From CAZEQJ01 sp964514385 (GTDB taxonomy: Bacteria > Bacteroidota > Bacteroidia > Cytophagales > Cyclobacteriaceae), in the NCBI GenBank assembly GCA_964514385.1, contig CAZEQJ010000007.1, positions 1 through 64,000 of the forward strand: a stretch of 64,000 bases of DNA, given 5' to 3'. How positions within the stretch are numbered: the first letter of the stretch is position 1; each line of letters starts with the position of its first letter. The notes below the pieces were generated by a model. The model saw nothing but the letters and a program-made list of their open reading frames with translations. It was not told the origin of the DNA and ran no database searches. Below are positions 43,162 through 53,319 of the stretch, piece after piece. The position numbers and the translations under genes were made by a program.

Positions 43162-46128
43162 TCACAGGTTTCGCCTGCTCATATCCATTCGATTGACGTA
43201 GGTATCCAGCATTTGTCTGTAGGAAGCTCCTTTTTCCTGGTATCCTGCGCTGATTAATGCACTGCTGATTTCATTGAGAGCAAAGAGTCTTTTCTGGAGC
43301 TCAAAACCGAGTTCATAGCCATTGTCAACCATATAATCAAGCGTCTCAATTACGCGTGGCGCATAGAGATCTATTATTTCCATTGCGCGTTCATCCTCAC
43401 CAGCCTGAAATAATACACGGATAAGGTTGCCTGCAGAATGATCAAAAGGCACTGCTTCATCCGGAATATCTGTAAGACTCTTATTTACGACTTCAAGGGC
43501 ACGTGTTGTATCACCTTCATTGATCAGCGAAGAGGCAAGTGTATTCAATGCTGAACGAAGAGAGAATACAAAATTCCTGTAGTTTTCATTATAGTATACA
43601 TCCGGGTTGTTCAACTCCCTGTAACGGAATTCTTCCATGACATTTTTATACATCACATCCGTGTTGACCATCTGAAGGTTTGCGGCAGGCCGTCTGGCAG
43701 GCGTGAGACGATACGTAAGCCCCTCCTGAATCACATAATCGTTCAGGTTGAGGTTGATGCCGTTCAGAGATGTCTGGTTGAAATATATCGGCCTTTCCCA
43801 GTTATTGTGAGCAATCAGGTCCATGATCATCAGGTCCTTTTTCTCCAATCCGTTGCCTTTCACGGTGAAATCCATTCTGCTTACCATGAAGGGTTCATAC
43901 TTTTCTGGTACAAATCCCATTTCCTTAACTGCAGCTGTATCTACATTCACAAAGAAGCTCTTGGATGGCAATATGGTCACTTCTCCAAAGGATGTAGGTC
44001 TGCGCAGACTCTGGTTTCTTTCCTTCACCAGTTGTATAAACCGCTTGGCTGATATGCTTTGGCCGGAAACACCAGGTACATCCAGATAAGGCAGATAGTC
44101 ATTATTTCCTTTGCCATAATCTTCAAAGATAAGCTCAAAAGGCAGGGGAGCAGATTCATAGGCTTGTCTTGTCATCTGATCGACATACCAGTCCGTATTG
44201 AAGTAGCTCAAAACAATTACACGCACATCTGTACGGAAGCCTTCCACTTCCTGCACATACCAGAGCGGGAAAGTATCATTATCACCACCTGTAAAGATAA
44301 TGGCGTTTGGCGCACAAGAGGCGAGGAAATTCCGGGCCGAGTCAACTGAGTAATAGCGCTCACTCCGGTCGTGGTCATCCCATCCCTCGGCAGCCATAAT
44401 GGCGGGTGTAGTTAACGAAATTATCACCGCCAGTCCAGCTGCAATATTTTCTTTCTTTACTGCTTTTTTCAGAAGGTTGAATAATCCGACTACGCCAAAG
44501 CCTATCCAAAAGGCAAAGGCATAATACGAGCCGACGTAAATATAATCGCGTTCGCGTGGCTCTGTTGCCGGTGAGTTAAGGTATAGTATCAGTGCCAGGC
44601 CGGTTAGAAACCATAGCATGGCGGTGACTGAAAAGCTTTTCGGATCCCTCTGTAACTGATAGAACATTCCCACCAGGCCCAGGATAAATGGGATGTAAAA
44701 GAAGTTATTCCGGGCTTTATTAGTTGCCATTTCTTCAGGAAGTTGTTTTCCCCAGTCTGCTGGCCTGATGATACCCGCACCTTCAACATCGCTTTCACGA
44801 GAACCGAAGTTCCACATAAAATATCGCATATACATGTGGCCAACCTGACGGAGGAAGAACCATTTAATGTTGTCACCAAAGGATGGCTTTTCACCAGGGC
44901 GCAGATCGAGCACATCGCGATAAATTTCAGGGTGTCCCGGCATGCTGCTCCATGCCCGTGGGAAAATGGACGTATGTTCAGGATCGTAGATATTTTTGAT
45001 TTTATAGTCCCCTATGACATAGCGGTCACCCTCCTTGTAATACACGGGAGCACCTTTTTTCTGATCAACAACCTGAGCGGTAAACAGCTGGCCTTTAAGC
45101 AGAGGCCTTGATCCGTATTGTTCCCTTTTAAGGTAGCTGACAAAGCTTACGATATTTTCCGGGTTATTTTCATCAATTGGGGGGTTGTAGTTTGATCGTA
45201 TCGGTATAATGGCATACGACATGTAACCGATGAGAATAAAAGCAAAACTCAACAGAATGGTATTTAACAGAGGTTTTACTTTTTGAACAGAATAGTATAT
45301 ACCGTAAATTAATGCACCCAGAAAAATCGCAGAAAAGAATATGATGCCAGACCCGAAAGGTAAGCTCAGATTATTCACAAAAAAGATCTCAAAACTACCG
45401 GCCAGTGATGGTAAGCCGGGTATCACACCTTCCAGCACTACTATGATAATAAATCCACTGACAGCAAGGGTCGCCAGAATGCCATTCCGGGTTACTTTCT
45501 CATATTTTTTGAAATAATAAATCAGCCCCAGTGCAGGGATTGTCACCAGGTTGAGCAGGTGAACACCAATGGAGAGTCCCATCATATACGCGATAAGTAT
45601 CAACCATTGGTTTTGCCGCTTGTCATTCTCAATAAGCTCCCATTTCAATATAGCCCATACTACGAATGCCGTGAAGAAGGACGATAAGGCATACACTTCA
45701 GCTTCAACAGCAGACCACCAGAACGAGTCGCTGAATGTGTAGGCCGTGGCGCCAATGAAACCGGCACTGAGGATCAATATCTTTTGCGTAAGTGATTCTT
45801 CCTCAAATTTGACATTAAACATTTTTCTTGCCATCAATGTGATGGTCCAGAAAAGAAATAGGATTGTAAATGCGCTACTGACTGCACTGGATACATTGAC
45901 CCAATAGGCTACCTGCTCTACGCCTCCCGCCAGGAAAGAAAACATCCGGCCGATAAGCAGAAACAAAGGTGCGCCCGGAGGGTGAGGTACTTCAAGCTTG
46001 TATGAAACAGCAATAAATTCAGCACAATCCCAGAAGCTGGCTGTCGGTTCGAGTGTCAGTACATATACAATGAGAGATATAAGGAACACGAGCCAGCCGA
46101 TGCTGTTGTTAAGAAGCTTAAATGACAT
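43162..46128 (-). CDS. DUF2723 membrane glycosyltransferase-like protein (GT117)
   Basis: A 988-residue protein. Residues 1 to about 590 are a polytopic membrane domain with 'TLEPTASFWDCAEFIAVSYK' near the N-terminus, the DUF2723 signature with the acidic residues expected in the active loop of GT-C enzymes ('HPPGAPLFLLIGR' follows). The C-terminal half is extracytoplasmic ('GGDNDTFPLWYVQEVEGFRT') and ends in TPR-like helices. Family members are linked to O-glycosylation of exported proteins in Bacteroidota. Substrate inferred only from the family. Confidence 0.9.
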   Translation of the reverse strand: MSFKLLNNSIGWLVFLISLIVYVLTLEPTASFWDCAEFIAVSYKLEVPHPPGAPLFLLIGRMFSFLAGGVEQVAYWVNVSSAVSSAFTILFLFWTITLMARKMFNVKFEEESLTQKILILSAGFIGATAYTFSDSFWWSAVEAEVYALSSFFTAFVVWAILKWELIENDKRQNQWLILIAYMMGLSIGVHLLNLVTIPALGLIYYFKKYEKVTRNGILATLAVSGFIIIVVLEGVIPGLPSLAGSFEIFFVNNLSLPFGSGIIFFSAIFLGALIYGIYYSVQKVKPLLNTILLSFAFILIGYMSYAIIPIRSNYNPPIDENNPENIVSFVSYLKREQYGSRPLLKGQLFTAQVVDQKKGAPVYYKEGDRYVIGDYKIKNIYDPEHTSIFPRAWSSMPGHPEIYRDVLDLRPGEKPSFGDNIKWFFLRQVGHMYMRYFMWNFGSRESDVEGAGIIRPADWGKQLPEEMATNKARNNFFYIPFILGLVGMFYQLQRDPKSFSVTAMLWFLTGLALILYLNSPATEPRERDYIYVGSYYAFAFWIGFGVVGLFNLLKKAVKKENIAAGLAVIISLTTPAIMAAEGWDDHDRSERYYSVDSARNFLASCAPNAIIFTGGDNDTFPLWYVQEVEGFRTDVRVIVLSYFNTDWYVDQMTRQAYESAPLPFELIFEDYGKGNNDYLPYLDVPGVSGQSISAKRFIQLVKERNQSLRRPTSFGEVTILPSKSFFVNVDTAAVKEMGFVPEKYEPFMVSRMDFTVKGNGLEKKDLMIMDLIAHNNWERPIYFNQTSLNGINLNLNDYVIQEGLTYRLTPARRPAANLQMVNTDVMYKNVMEEFRYRELNNPDVYYNENYRNFVFSLRSALNTLASSLINEGDTTRALEVVNKSLTDIPDEAVPFDHSAGNLIRVLFQAGEDERAMEIIDLYAPRVIETLDYMVDNGYELGFELQKRLFALNEISSALISAGYQEKGASYRQMLDTYVNRMDMSRRNL

Positions 46129-46194
46129 AGGGGTTTTCGGTTAATAACGCGGCGAAAATAATAATTTATATGCAATAGGGCGAAAGAATATGCG

Positions 46195-46482
46195 CTAACC
46201 TTTTCTTTTCGATATTTTATTATGACTGATTTGCTTCTGCCGGCTAGATTTAAACCGCTCTGCTTTGCTATATGCGCTATGTTTGGTGGCTCTACCCTGT
46301 ACTCTTTTACGCCACATGCGGAAGCTGGATGGTTTCATATTTTTCCGCATGATCTCAATGACCTCTTTTTCCGGCACACCAAACTGATACTCAATCGCAT
46401 CAAAGGGTGTGCGATCTTCCCATGCCATTTCGATTATTCTGTCAATTGTATCGTTATCCATGCTGTATGGGTAACGCTTCAT
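46195..46482 (-). CDS. DUF2805 / TIGR03643 family protein
   Basis: A 95-residue basic protein: 'DRIIEMAWEDRTPFDAIEYQ', 'GVPEKEVIEIMRKNMKPSSF' and 'RMWRKRVQGRATKH' are the family core, with a helix-turn-helix-like look. The Lys/Arg-rich tail may bind nucleic acid. Function unknown. The start overlaps the upstream kinase gene by 29 bases; the ATG seven codons in (46461, MDNDTID) is an equally good start. Confidence 0.85.
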   Translation of the reverse strand: MKRYPYSMDNDTIDRIIEMAWEDRTPFDAIEYQFGVPEKEVIEIMRKNMKPSSFRMWRKRVQGRATKHSAYSKAERFKSSRQKQISHNKISKRKG

Positions 46483-48277
46483 TCATGAAGGTGTTTGATT
46501 TATGGTAGTGATTAGGCAGTATAATATTAAATTTTGTGCCGGTGCTGGCCTCAGAGGAGACACGTATCTGCCCGTTCAGCTTATTGATTGATTCCATGAC
46601 AATGAAAAGGCCGAGACCAGAGCCCTGACTTCCTTCATTTGCCCTGTAAAACATCCTGAATATTTTATCCAGATGCTCATCATCGATGCCTATGCCATTA
46701 TCTTCAATGCTGATAAATGCACGCTCACGGGTCACACGGAAGGTGATATGAATAAATGGTTCCTTTTTGCCCGGATCCCAGTAATGCAACGCATTGCTGA
46801 TCAGGTTATTCAAAATAATATTAAGGCGCTGCTGATCGGTTTTGAATGGAAATTCAAGGTCGTAATCAATTTTTTTATCTACAGCATTATAGTTGTCCAG
46901 GTATTCATAGTTTTGGAGTACGCTGTTGATTGTCTTTTCTACCTGTATTTCTTCCAGTATGATGCTGCGGTTTTTATTTTTACCATAATCCACAATTTCT
47001 CCGAAGAACATATCAAGTCTTCGCAGGGTGTCCTCCATCTTTGTGAAATACTCATCGTAGCGATCATCTTCAACCTCCCGCCTGAAAAGGTCAATCAACC
47101 CCCGGAAGGAGCGCAAGGGTGAGCGCAGATCATGGGCGGCACTATAAACGAACAGGTCCAGTTCTTCATTGATCTTGGTCAGGTCAAGGTTTTGTTCTTC
47201 CAGCATGGCCGATTGATCCTTGATTTCTTCCAGTTGTAGCTCAATTTTATTGATCAGATTTCGGAATGCTGCTGTTAGATGTCGTATCTCCAGGGTGTCA
47301 CCACTTACCTGAATTTTGGTTTTTCTGTTAAAGTCAGACCGGATATAGTCACGGACAGATGCCGCAAGATTTTTTAGGGGAGTTACCAGGTTCCATGATA
47401 TATACATGCTAAACATGATAGCTGCAATAAGCGAGCTGATAACCAGGATAATAAAATAAAAGCGGTTGAGATCATAAATGGTTGATGTTTTAGCCGCTGT
47501 GAGGGCAGCAAGATGGGAAAACTCACTGTCCAGCAGGTCACTGATCTGATTTACCATCAGTCTTCTGCCCGAATTTTGGTTTATACCTATAATATTTTCC
47601 AGCGAAGCGAGTTCGTTAAAAGCTTCACGATACCTGATCAGGGTGGTTCTGACATCCTGGGGATAGTCTTCAGCTAATGTGGCCAGCACAATTTTTGATC
47701 TTTCATTAAAGGCCGTGATATATGAGGAATCTTTTCGAAGAAAATAATCCTTCTCATGCCTTCTCAGCTGCAGGATTTCTGCCTCAAGTGGTGTTCCGGC
47801 GACGGTTTCTTCAAGGTTATGCGCATAATTACGCATGTCACCTTCCAGGCCGAAGTCCTTAAAACCCCTGCTCTTCACCTTGTCTATCAGCACATTGACA
47901 TAAATGCCATAATATTGAATAAGACTGTCAATATTCTTGAGCTGCTGACGGATGATGAGGTCTGAAGAGTTATCAATAAGCTCGTTCAGATCATATCTTA
48001 TTTTATCCTGTTTGAGGCCCCTTAGCCGTTCGATATCAGTAGCTTTATTCAGGAAAAAATTAGTATCCAGCGATTCGTAATTAAAGAAGCTTAGATCCAT
48101 ACGGAATAGCTGGAGAGACTCCGCATGCAGGCGACTTACTTCTCTGTCAAGCCTGTTTAAGCGCACTTCCCGAATATAATTGATGAAAAACAGTGTAGCT
48201 AAGAAGAGTACACACAATGAAAAAGCCCCAAAGGTCAAAAAAAATTTTTGCCTGATTGAATTAAACCGCCTGCTCAT
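46454..48277 (-). CDS. Membrane sensor histidine kinase
   Basis: A 607-residue kinase. One TM helix near residues 14-32, a long helical periplasmic sensor (33 to about 268), a second TM (about 270-292), a HAMP-like region ('NLVTPLKNLAASVRDYIRSD') and a coiled coil. HisKA has 'FVYSAAHDLRSPLRSFRG' (phospho-acceptor His). The HATPase has 'NIILNNLISNALHYW', 'IEDNGIGIDDEHLDKIF' and 'GSGLGLFIVMESINKL'. No partner response regulator lies nearby, so it is an orphan. The helical sensor resembles four-helix-bundle ligand domains; ligand unknown. Confidence 0.92.
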   Translation of the reverse strand: MSRRFNSIRQKFFLTFGAFSLCVLFLATLFFINYIREVRLNRLDREVSRLHAESLQLFRMDLSFFNYESLDTNFFLNKATDIERLRGLKQDKIRYDLNELIDNSSDLIIRQQLKNIDSLIQYYGIYVNVLIDKVKSRGFKDFGLEGDMRNYAHNLEETVAGTPLEAEILQLRRHEKDYFLRKDSSYITAFNERSKIVLATLAEDYPQDVRTTLIRYREAFNELASLENIIGINQNSGRRLMVNQISDLLDSEFSHLAALTAAKTSTIYDLNRFYFIILVISSLIAAIMFSMYISWNLVTPLKNLAASVRDYIRSDFNRKTKIQVSGDTLEIRHLTAAFRNLINKIELQLEEIKDQSAMLEEQNLDLTKINEELDLFVYSAAHDLRSPLRSFRGLIDLFRREVEDDRYDEYFTKMEDTLRRLDMFFGEIVDYGKNKNRSIILEEIQVEKTINSVLQNYEYLDNYNAVDKKIDYDLEFPFKTDQQRLNIILNNLISNALHYWDPGKKEPFIHITFRVTRERAFISIEDNGIGIDDEHLDKIFRMFYRANEGSQGSGLGLFIVMESINKLNGQIRVSSEASTGTKFNIILPNHYHKSNTFMNEALPIQHG

Positions 48278-48335
48278 ATCCTGTTATGGGAAATCAAATA
48301 TAAATCCCATTAAAAATCCGAACTACAAAGATGTA

Positions 48336-49814
48336 TTAAATAATCATTAAAGTTCTAAGCAGGTTCGAGGGGCTGCATTTTTCTGTTAAAAACGGATGTA
48401 AGGTTTCGATCGGAATTCTCTCCTGAGCAGTTGTATCCCGGTGTCGAACTGTTACCGTATTGTCCTCCAGTGTCTGATGGTCCACAGCAATACAAAACGG
48501 GGTGCCGATAAGGTCCTGGCGGGTATATCTTTTGCCGATGGAAGCAGCGTCTTCGTAGACTACCTTGAAATCAAATTTAAGATTATTGACGATTTCCGCT
48601 GCTTTTTCTGGCAGGCCGTCCTTTTTTACAAGGGGAAGTATCGCGGCCTTTACAGGTGCAATTGCCGGGTGAAATCTGAGGTATGTACGTGACTTTGTAT
48701 TTTCATCAGATACGATCTCCTCTTCTGTATAGGCCTCCGACAGGTGCATGAGCAGTAAACGGTCTGTGCCGGCAGAGGTCTCGACGACAAAGGGAATATA
48801 GGATTTATTGATTTCGTTGTCGAAATACTGAATTTTTTTCCGTGACACATCCATGTGATTTTTCAGATCAAAATCAGTTCTCGAATGGATGCCCTCGACC
48901 TCCTTAAATCCAAAAGGAAATTTGTATTCGATATCCACGGCGGCGTTGGCATAATGCGCCAGTTTTTCATGCTTGTGCATGCGTAGATGCTCAGCCGGAA
49001 TGCCACAGGCTATATGCCACTGATACCTGAATTCTTTCCATTTCTCGTACCAGTCCATTTCGGTACCGGGACGCACAAAATACTGCATCTCCATTTGTTC
49101 AAATTCACGCATACGGAAGATAAACTGTCGGGCGATGATTTCATTTCGGAATGCCTTGCCTATCTGTGCAATGCCAAATGGTATTTTCTTCCGACTCGTT
49201 TTCTGGACATTCAGAAAGTTGACAAAAATGCCCTGAGCAGTTTCAGGTCGCAAATAAATCTTGCTTGACTCATCTGCCACCGATCCTACCTGAGTAGAAA
49301 ACATTAGGTTAAATTGTCGTACATCTGTCCAGTTGGAAGTGCCGGATACCGGACAAACAATCTCTTCTTCGATAATGAGATTTTTTACTCCGTCAAGGTC
49401 TTCGCTCTCCAGCAATTGCCCCATCTTTTTCAGAAGGGCATCTGCACGGGCAGCATCACCTTCCGATTCGTACCGGGCTGCCTTCTCTTCCAGCAGCACA
49501 TCAGCGCGATATCGTTTTTTTGAATCTTTATTGTCAATTAATGGGTCGTTAAAGCTTTCTATGTGCCCGGAAGCTTTCCAGGTGTCAGGATGCATAAAAA
49601 TAGCAGCATCCAGCCCTACAATGTTATCATGGAGTAAGGTCATAGCCTGCCACCACAGGCTTTGAATATTACGTTTTAGCTCGACGCCATATGGCCCGTA
49701 ATCGTATACCGCCTGTAAACCATCATAAATTTCACTTGACGGAAAAACGAAGCCATACTCCTTGGCATGACTTACAATATCCTGTAGGTTTTTTTGATTC
49801 TCCATGTCGCGCAA
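48336..49814 (-). CDS. glyS: Glycyl-tRNA synthetase
   Basis: A 492-residue class II synthetase of the dimeric (eukaryote-like) type used by Bacteroidota: 'VFPSSEIYDGLQAVYDYGPY', 'LRPETAQGIFVNFLNVQKTS' (motif 2 region 'GKAFRNEIIARQFIFRMREF') and motif 3 'VETSAGTDRLLLMHLSEAY'. The anticodon-binding domain ends the protein. Charges tRNA-Gly. Confidence 0.95.
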   Translation of the reverse strand: MRDMENQKNLQDIVSHAKEYGFVFPSSEIYDGLQAVYDYGPYGVELKRNIQSLWWQAMTLLHDNIVGLDAAIFMHPDTWKASGHIESFNDPLIDNKDSKKRYRADVLLEEKAARYESEGDAARADALLKKMGQLLESEDLDGVKNLIIEEEIVCPVSGTSNWTDVRQFNLMFSTQVGSVADESSKIYLRPETAQGIFVNFLNVQKTSRKKIPFGIAQIGKAFRNEIIARQFIFRMREFEQMEMQYFVRPGTEMDWYEKWKEFRYQWHIACGIPAEHLRMHKHEKLAHYANAAVDIEYKFPFGFKEVEGIHSRTDFDLKNHMDVSRKKIQYFDNEINKSYIPFVVETSAGTDRLLLMHLSEAYTEEEIVSDENTKSRTYLRFHPAIAPVKAAILPLVKKDGLPEKAAEIVNNLKFDFKVVYEDAASIGKRYTRQDLIGTPFCIAVDHQTLEDNTVTVRHRDTTAQERIPIETLHPFLTEKCSPSNLLRTLMII

Positions 49815-49830
49815 AGTTAAGGCAGTAATT

Positions 49831-50625
49831 TTATTGATTCCAAAATTGACGGATTACCTCCAATATTTCGTTGTGTGGATTGCCGGCTGCTATAATCTCG
49901 CCTCCAAACACGTAATTATCACCTCCGCTAAAGTCCGTAAGTTTACCACCGGCATTTTTTACCAGAAGTACGCCGGCAGCTACATCCCAGGGTTTGAGGT
50001 TATACTCGAAAAACCCTTCGAAACGGCCACATGCTACATAAGCCAGGTCTATCGCAGCACTTCCCATACGTCTCAGGCCGTGGCTCTGCTGCATAAAGTG
50101 GTGTATGATGCGGAGATAGTTTTCCATCTTGTCAAACTCGGTGTATGGGAAGCCGGTGGCAAGTAAGCTCTTCGCGAGCGTATCAACGGAAGAAATCGTT
50201 ATCTCATCCTGGTTTAAAAATGAGGGTGCACCTTTTGAGGTGTGGAAGCACTCATTACGTGAGGGATCATAAATGACGCCCAATACGACTTCATTGTCTT
50301 CAATTAACCCTATGGAGATGCTGTAAACCGGAAGGTGGTGAAGGAAATTGGTCGTGCCGTCCAGAGGATCGATTATCCAGTTATATTTTTCACCCCGTGT
50401 GGACGATGTGCCCTCTTCAGCGATAAAACCGGCTTCCGGGAGTAATGTCTTTAAACCTTCAACCAGCATTTTTTCTGTTTCCTTGTCTACATAACTGACC
50501 AGATCGTTTTTGCCCTTGTACATAATATTGTCATGCTTAAATCGCTGCTGCTCAGTTTCTATAAAACTTCCGGCTTCGTGACAAAGAGCGATTACTTCTT
50601 GTTTCAGTGAATTATAATCAGGCAT
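49831..50625 (-). CDS. Inositol monophosphatase family protein
   Basis: A 264-residue Mg-dependent phosphatase: 'FIAEEGTSSTRG' (metal-binding Glu), 'WIIDPLDGTTNFLHHLPVYS' (DPLDGT motif) and 'KPWDVAAGVLLVKNAGGKLT' (WDxAAG motif). It could be SuhB-like or act on other sugar phosphates. Overlaps the lnt gene by 8 bases. Confidence 0.93.
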   Translation of the reverse strand: MPDYNSLKQEVIALCHEAGSFIETEQQRFKHDNIMYKGKNDLVSYVDKETEKMLVEGLKTLLPEAGFIAEEGTSSTRGEKYNWIIDPLDGTTNFLHHLPVYSISIGLIEDNEVVLGVIYDPSRNECFHTSKGAPSFLNQDEITISSVDTLAKSLLATGFPYTEFDKMENYLRIIHHFMQQSHGLRRMGSAAIDLAYVACGRFEGFFEYNLKPWDVAAGVLLVKNAGGKLTDFSGGDNYVFGGEIIAAGNPHNEILEVIRQFWNQ

Positions 50626-52204
50626 TGATGCGTTTTTTTACAAATGCTGCTAAAAATACCAGCACAGAAAGCCATGCTGCCGTGCGTGGGATGTAGTTGC
50701 CCATGCGGGTGAAAAATGTGATTTTATCATTTGCCCTTATGGTGCCGGAAATGGCATCCTGTACCCAGTATTCTGTTGGCTGCAGGATATCGCCCCGCTG
50801 GTTGATAAAAGCTGAAATACCGGTATTGGCAGAGCGGGCAATATCACGGCGTGTCTCAATAGCCCGAAGACTGGCATAATATAAGTGCTGCTTATGCCCG
50901 GGAGTGTCGCCCCACCACCCGTCATTGGTGATAATAAAGATCATATTCGCGCCATTTTTAATAAATTTTGACATGTAAGCCCCGTAGATTGATTCGTAGC
51001 ATATGGATGGCGCAATGCCCAGTGTATCATTTTTGGAATAAAACACTTCCCTTGTTTTCTGGGATCCGTAGCCTCCGGTAGTGCCACCAAGATCCAGAAT
51101 CAGGTTATTCAAAAATTTAAATAACCATGCGTAGGGCATATTTTCAGCTCCGGGCACCAGTTTGCTTTTGTGATAAAACTCGTATTCACCGCCTGTCATC
51201 ATCAGCGCTGCATTATACGTTTCGTAATAGCCTACGCCTTCCCGATATCGAACAGCGCGGGGCAGCTCTGATTCTTCATCAAATATCCTGTAGCTTGGTA
51301 TTCCGGTGACCAGTGTTACGTCCTGCAGACTGTCAAGCAAAGAATATACAGGTGACAGCAAGGGATATTGCAGTATTAGGTCTTCATTAAAGAGGTTGTC
51401 GATAGCGGTTTCAGGCCAGACCAGATAATCCGTTTCGTGCGTTATTTTCGATTCGGACAATTCGATAAACCGTTGAATCTGCTCCTCAAAGGGAATGAAG
51501 TTGTCACCATCAGCAAACTTTTCCCTGAAGGGATCAATATTAGGCTGCATAATGACCACCTCCCTTTCCACGCCCTTTGGCTGGTATGTGAAATACTGTA
51601 TCAGCGATATGATTAAGGGGATAAATATCCATATCGCGATGCCTGGCCATCGCCTGCCGGCGGTACCATGCTGTATGATTTTAAATAAAAGCGCATTCCC
51701 CACTAAGAACCATAATGTACCTCCCAGATGTCCTGTCACCGAGTACCACTGGGCAAGTGCAGGAAATTTCGCAATTCCATTGCCCAGCACAAGCCATGGC
51801 CATGAAAACTCCCAGTTAAGATGAAAATATTCGTAACTGAGCCAGAACAGCACCAGTGCAAATAACCCCCAGTTTTCATGCGTACGTTGCCTCACCTTTC
51901 GGTAAAGTGCGATGGGGATGGTCATCACCAGCGGGTTGACAAGGTTGGCAAAAACAGCACCAACCAGCGTTACATTAAAAAGCCACCAGGTGATGATAAG
52001 ATTCCACCCCAGGAATACCAAATATGACCATCCAAATAGCTTCCAGCCTCCATGTCTGCTGCCATCGAACCGGTAATCCATGGCGATAAACGGGATCATT
52101 ACCATAAAAAGTAATGGCCATAGCGGCAGAGGCGGCCAGGCCAGCCAGAATGCTATGGAGCCGATAGCTATCCATAGGGCAGGGTGAATCTTGTCGAGCT
52201 TCAT
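50618..52204 (-). CDS. lnt: Apolipoprotein N-acyltransferase
   Basis: A 528-residue inner-membrane enzyme. About seven N-terminal TM helices precede the nitrilase-fold domain with its triad: Glu in 'YLVWPETAIDNLF', Lys in 'YHKSKLVPGAENMPYAWLFK' and Cys in 'APSICYESIYGAYMSKF'. It adds the third acyl chain to lipoproteins such as GldH and the GH13 lipoprotein of this window. A promoter of Bacteroidota type lies directly before it. Confidence 0.95.
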   Translation of the reverse strand: MKLDKIHPALWIAIGSIAFWLAWPPLPLWPLLFMVMIPFIAMDYRFDGSRHGGWKLFGWSYLVFLGWNLIITWWLFNVTLVGAVFANLVNPLVMTIPIALYRKVRQRTHENWGLFALVLFWLSYEYFHLNWEFSWPWLVLGNGIAKFPALAQWYSVTGHLGGTLWFLVGNALLFKIIQHGTAGRRWPGIAIWIFIPLIISLIQYFTYQPKGVEREVVIMQPNIDPFREKFADGDNFIPFEEQIQRFIELSESKITHETDYLVWPETAIDNLFNEDLILQYPLLSPVYSLLDSLQDVTLVTGIPSYRIFDEESELPRAVRYREGVGYYETYNAALMMTGGEYEFYHKSKLVPGAENMPYAWLFKFLNNLILDLGGTTGGYGSQKTREVFYSKNDTLGIAPSICYESIYGAYMSKFIKNGANMIFIITNDGWWGDTPGHKQHLYYASLRAIETRRDIARSANTGISAFINQRGDILQPTEYWVQDAISGTIRANDKITFFTRMGNYIPRTAAWLSVLVFLAAFVKKRINA

Positions 52205-52209
52205 TGTGC

Positions 52210-52242
52210 CAAAATTAATGGGGTATTTTCGTGAATTAACAA
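52210..52242 (-). promoter_or_regulatory. Bacteroidota promoter of lnt
   Basis: On the - strand TTG (52242-52240), 22 bases, then TAATTTTG (52217-52210), a full match to TTG-N17-23-TAnnTTTG. Only 5 bases separate the -7 box from the ATG (52204), implying a leaderless or nearly leaderless mRNA. Confidence 0.6.
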
Positions 52243-52273
52243 TAGTTATGTTATTATTTTGTCAAAAAACCAT

Positions 52274-52855
52274 ATGTCAACGTTTCGCGCTTATCTTGAA
52301 ATTGGCCTGAATCACATCACGGATATTCAGGGGTACGATCATATTCTGTTTATTATCGCCCTATGTGCTACTTACAGTCTGCGTGATATCAAGAATATCC
52401 TGATCATGGTTACGGCATTTACTCTCGGACACTCTGTCACCCTGGTGCTGGCAGCTCTTGACATTATACCGGTCAACAGCTTTTGGGTTGAGCTGCTGAT
52501 ACCCATTACCATAATCATTACCAGTTTATATAATATGCTGCCCAGTGCAGGTACCAGCCGCTTCGACAGGTTCAAGTACCTGATGGCGGTCGGATTCGGG
52601 CTTATACACGGATTGGGATTCTCAAGTTTTTTTAAGGTAATGCTTGGCCGCGAGTCGGAGATCGTTACTCCGCTTTTTGCTTTCAACGTGGGGCTTGAAA
52701 TCGGACAGATCGCAATCGTGCTGGCATTCTTATTGCTTGAAGGTTTGTTGTACCTGATTACGCCTATGAAAAAAAGACCGTGGATTCTGGTGGTTTCAGG
52801 AGCGACGATGGGTATTTCAATTATTCTCGTTATTGAAAAGCTGATCGCCGGATGA
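52274..52855 (+). CDS. HupE/UreJ-like membrane protein
   Basis: A 193-residue protein from ATG 52274 (MSTFRAYLEIGLNHITD); a TTG five codons earlier is less likely. 'GLNHITDIQGYDHILFIIAL' has the conserved His-Asp-His of the HupE/UreJ_2 family, and 'AFTLGHSVTLVLAA' and 'AVGFGLIHGLGFSS' hold further conserved His. About six TM helices. The family is associated with nickel or other metal transport, but in Bacteroidota it lies in a conserved set with DUF6702 and M1 peptidase genes, and its role is unclear. Overlaps the next gene by 4 bases. Confidence 0.85.
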   Translation: MSTFRAYLEIGLNHITDIQGYDHILFIIALCATYSLRDIKNILIMVTAFTLGHSVTLVLAALDIIPVNSFWVELLIPITIIITSLYNMLPSAGTSRFDRFKYLMAVGFGLIHGLGFSSFFKVMLGRESEIVTPLFAFNVGLEIGQIAIVLAFLLLEGLLYLITPMKKRPWILVVSGATMGISIILVIEKLIAG

Positions 52856-53319
52856 TCCTGTTATTTATTCTTTTGATTCATGATTTTCATGTGTCGGTGA
52901 CCAATATTGACTATGATGCCGAACGTAAGGCTATTGAAATAAGCATGAGCACATTTGCTGATGACATTGAAAATGCCATAATGGAATCCGGGGGGCCAAA
53001 TCTACGCATCAGCACAGACAAAGAGCATCCTCAGGCTGAAAAATATATTTCGGAATACCTGAAATCACATTTTACTGTCACAGTTAATGGTAAAAAGGAG
53101 GCCTTCGAATATCTCGGATTTGAATATGAACGTGGAGCTGTGTGGAGTTACATGCAAATCAATGAAATACGTAAAATCAAAACCATAACAATTGAAAACA
53201 CTACGCTGATGGAGATTTTCAATGATCAGGAAAACATCATTCATACCAGGATCAACGGGCAGCGCAAGAGCGTGGTATTGCGGAAAGGAAAAATAGATAT
53301 AGAGCTTTCATATATATGA
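52852..53319 (+). CDS. DUF6702 family protein
   Basis: A 155-residue exported protein: short hydrophobic start (MILLFILLIHDFHVSVTNI), then a beta-rich domain with 'AIEISMSTFADDIENAIM', 'YLKSHFTVTVNGK' and 'FEYERGAVWSYMQI'. This layout is typical of DUF6702 proteins, always near HupE-like and M1 peptidase genes. Function unknown. Overlaps both neighbours by 4 bases. Confidence 0.75.
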   Translation: MILLFILLIHDFHVSVTNIDYDAERKAIEISMSTFADDIENAIMESGGPNLRISTDKEHPQAEKYISEYLKSHFTVTVNGKKEAFEYLGFEYERGAVWSYMQINEIRKIKTITIENTTLMEIFNDQENIIHTRINGQRKSVVLRKGKIDIELSYI

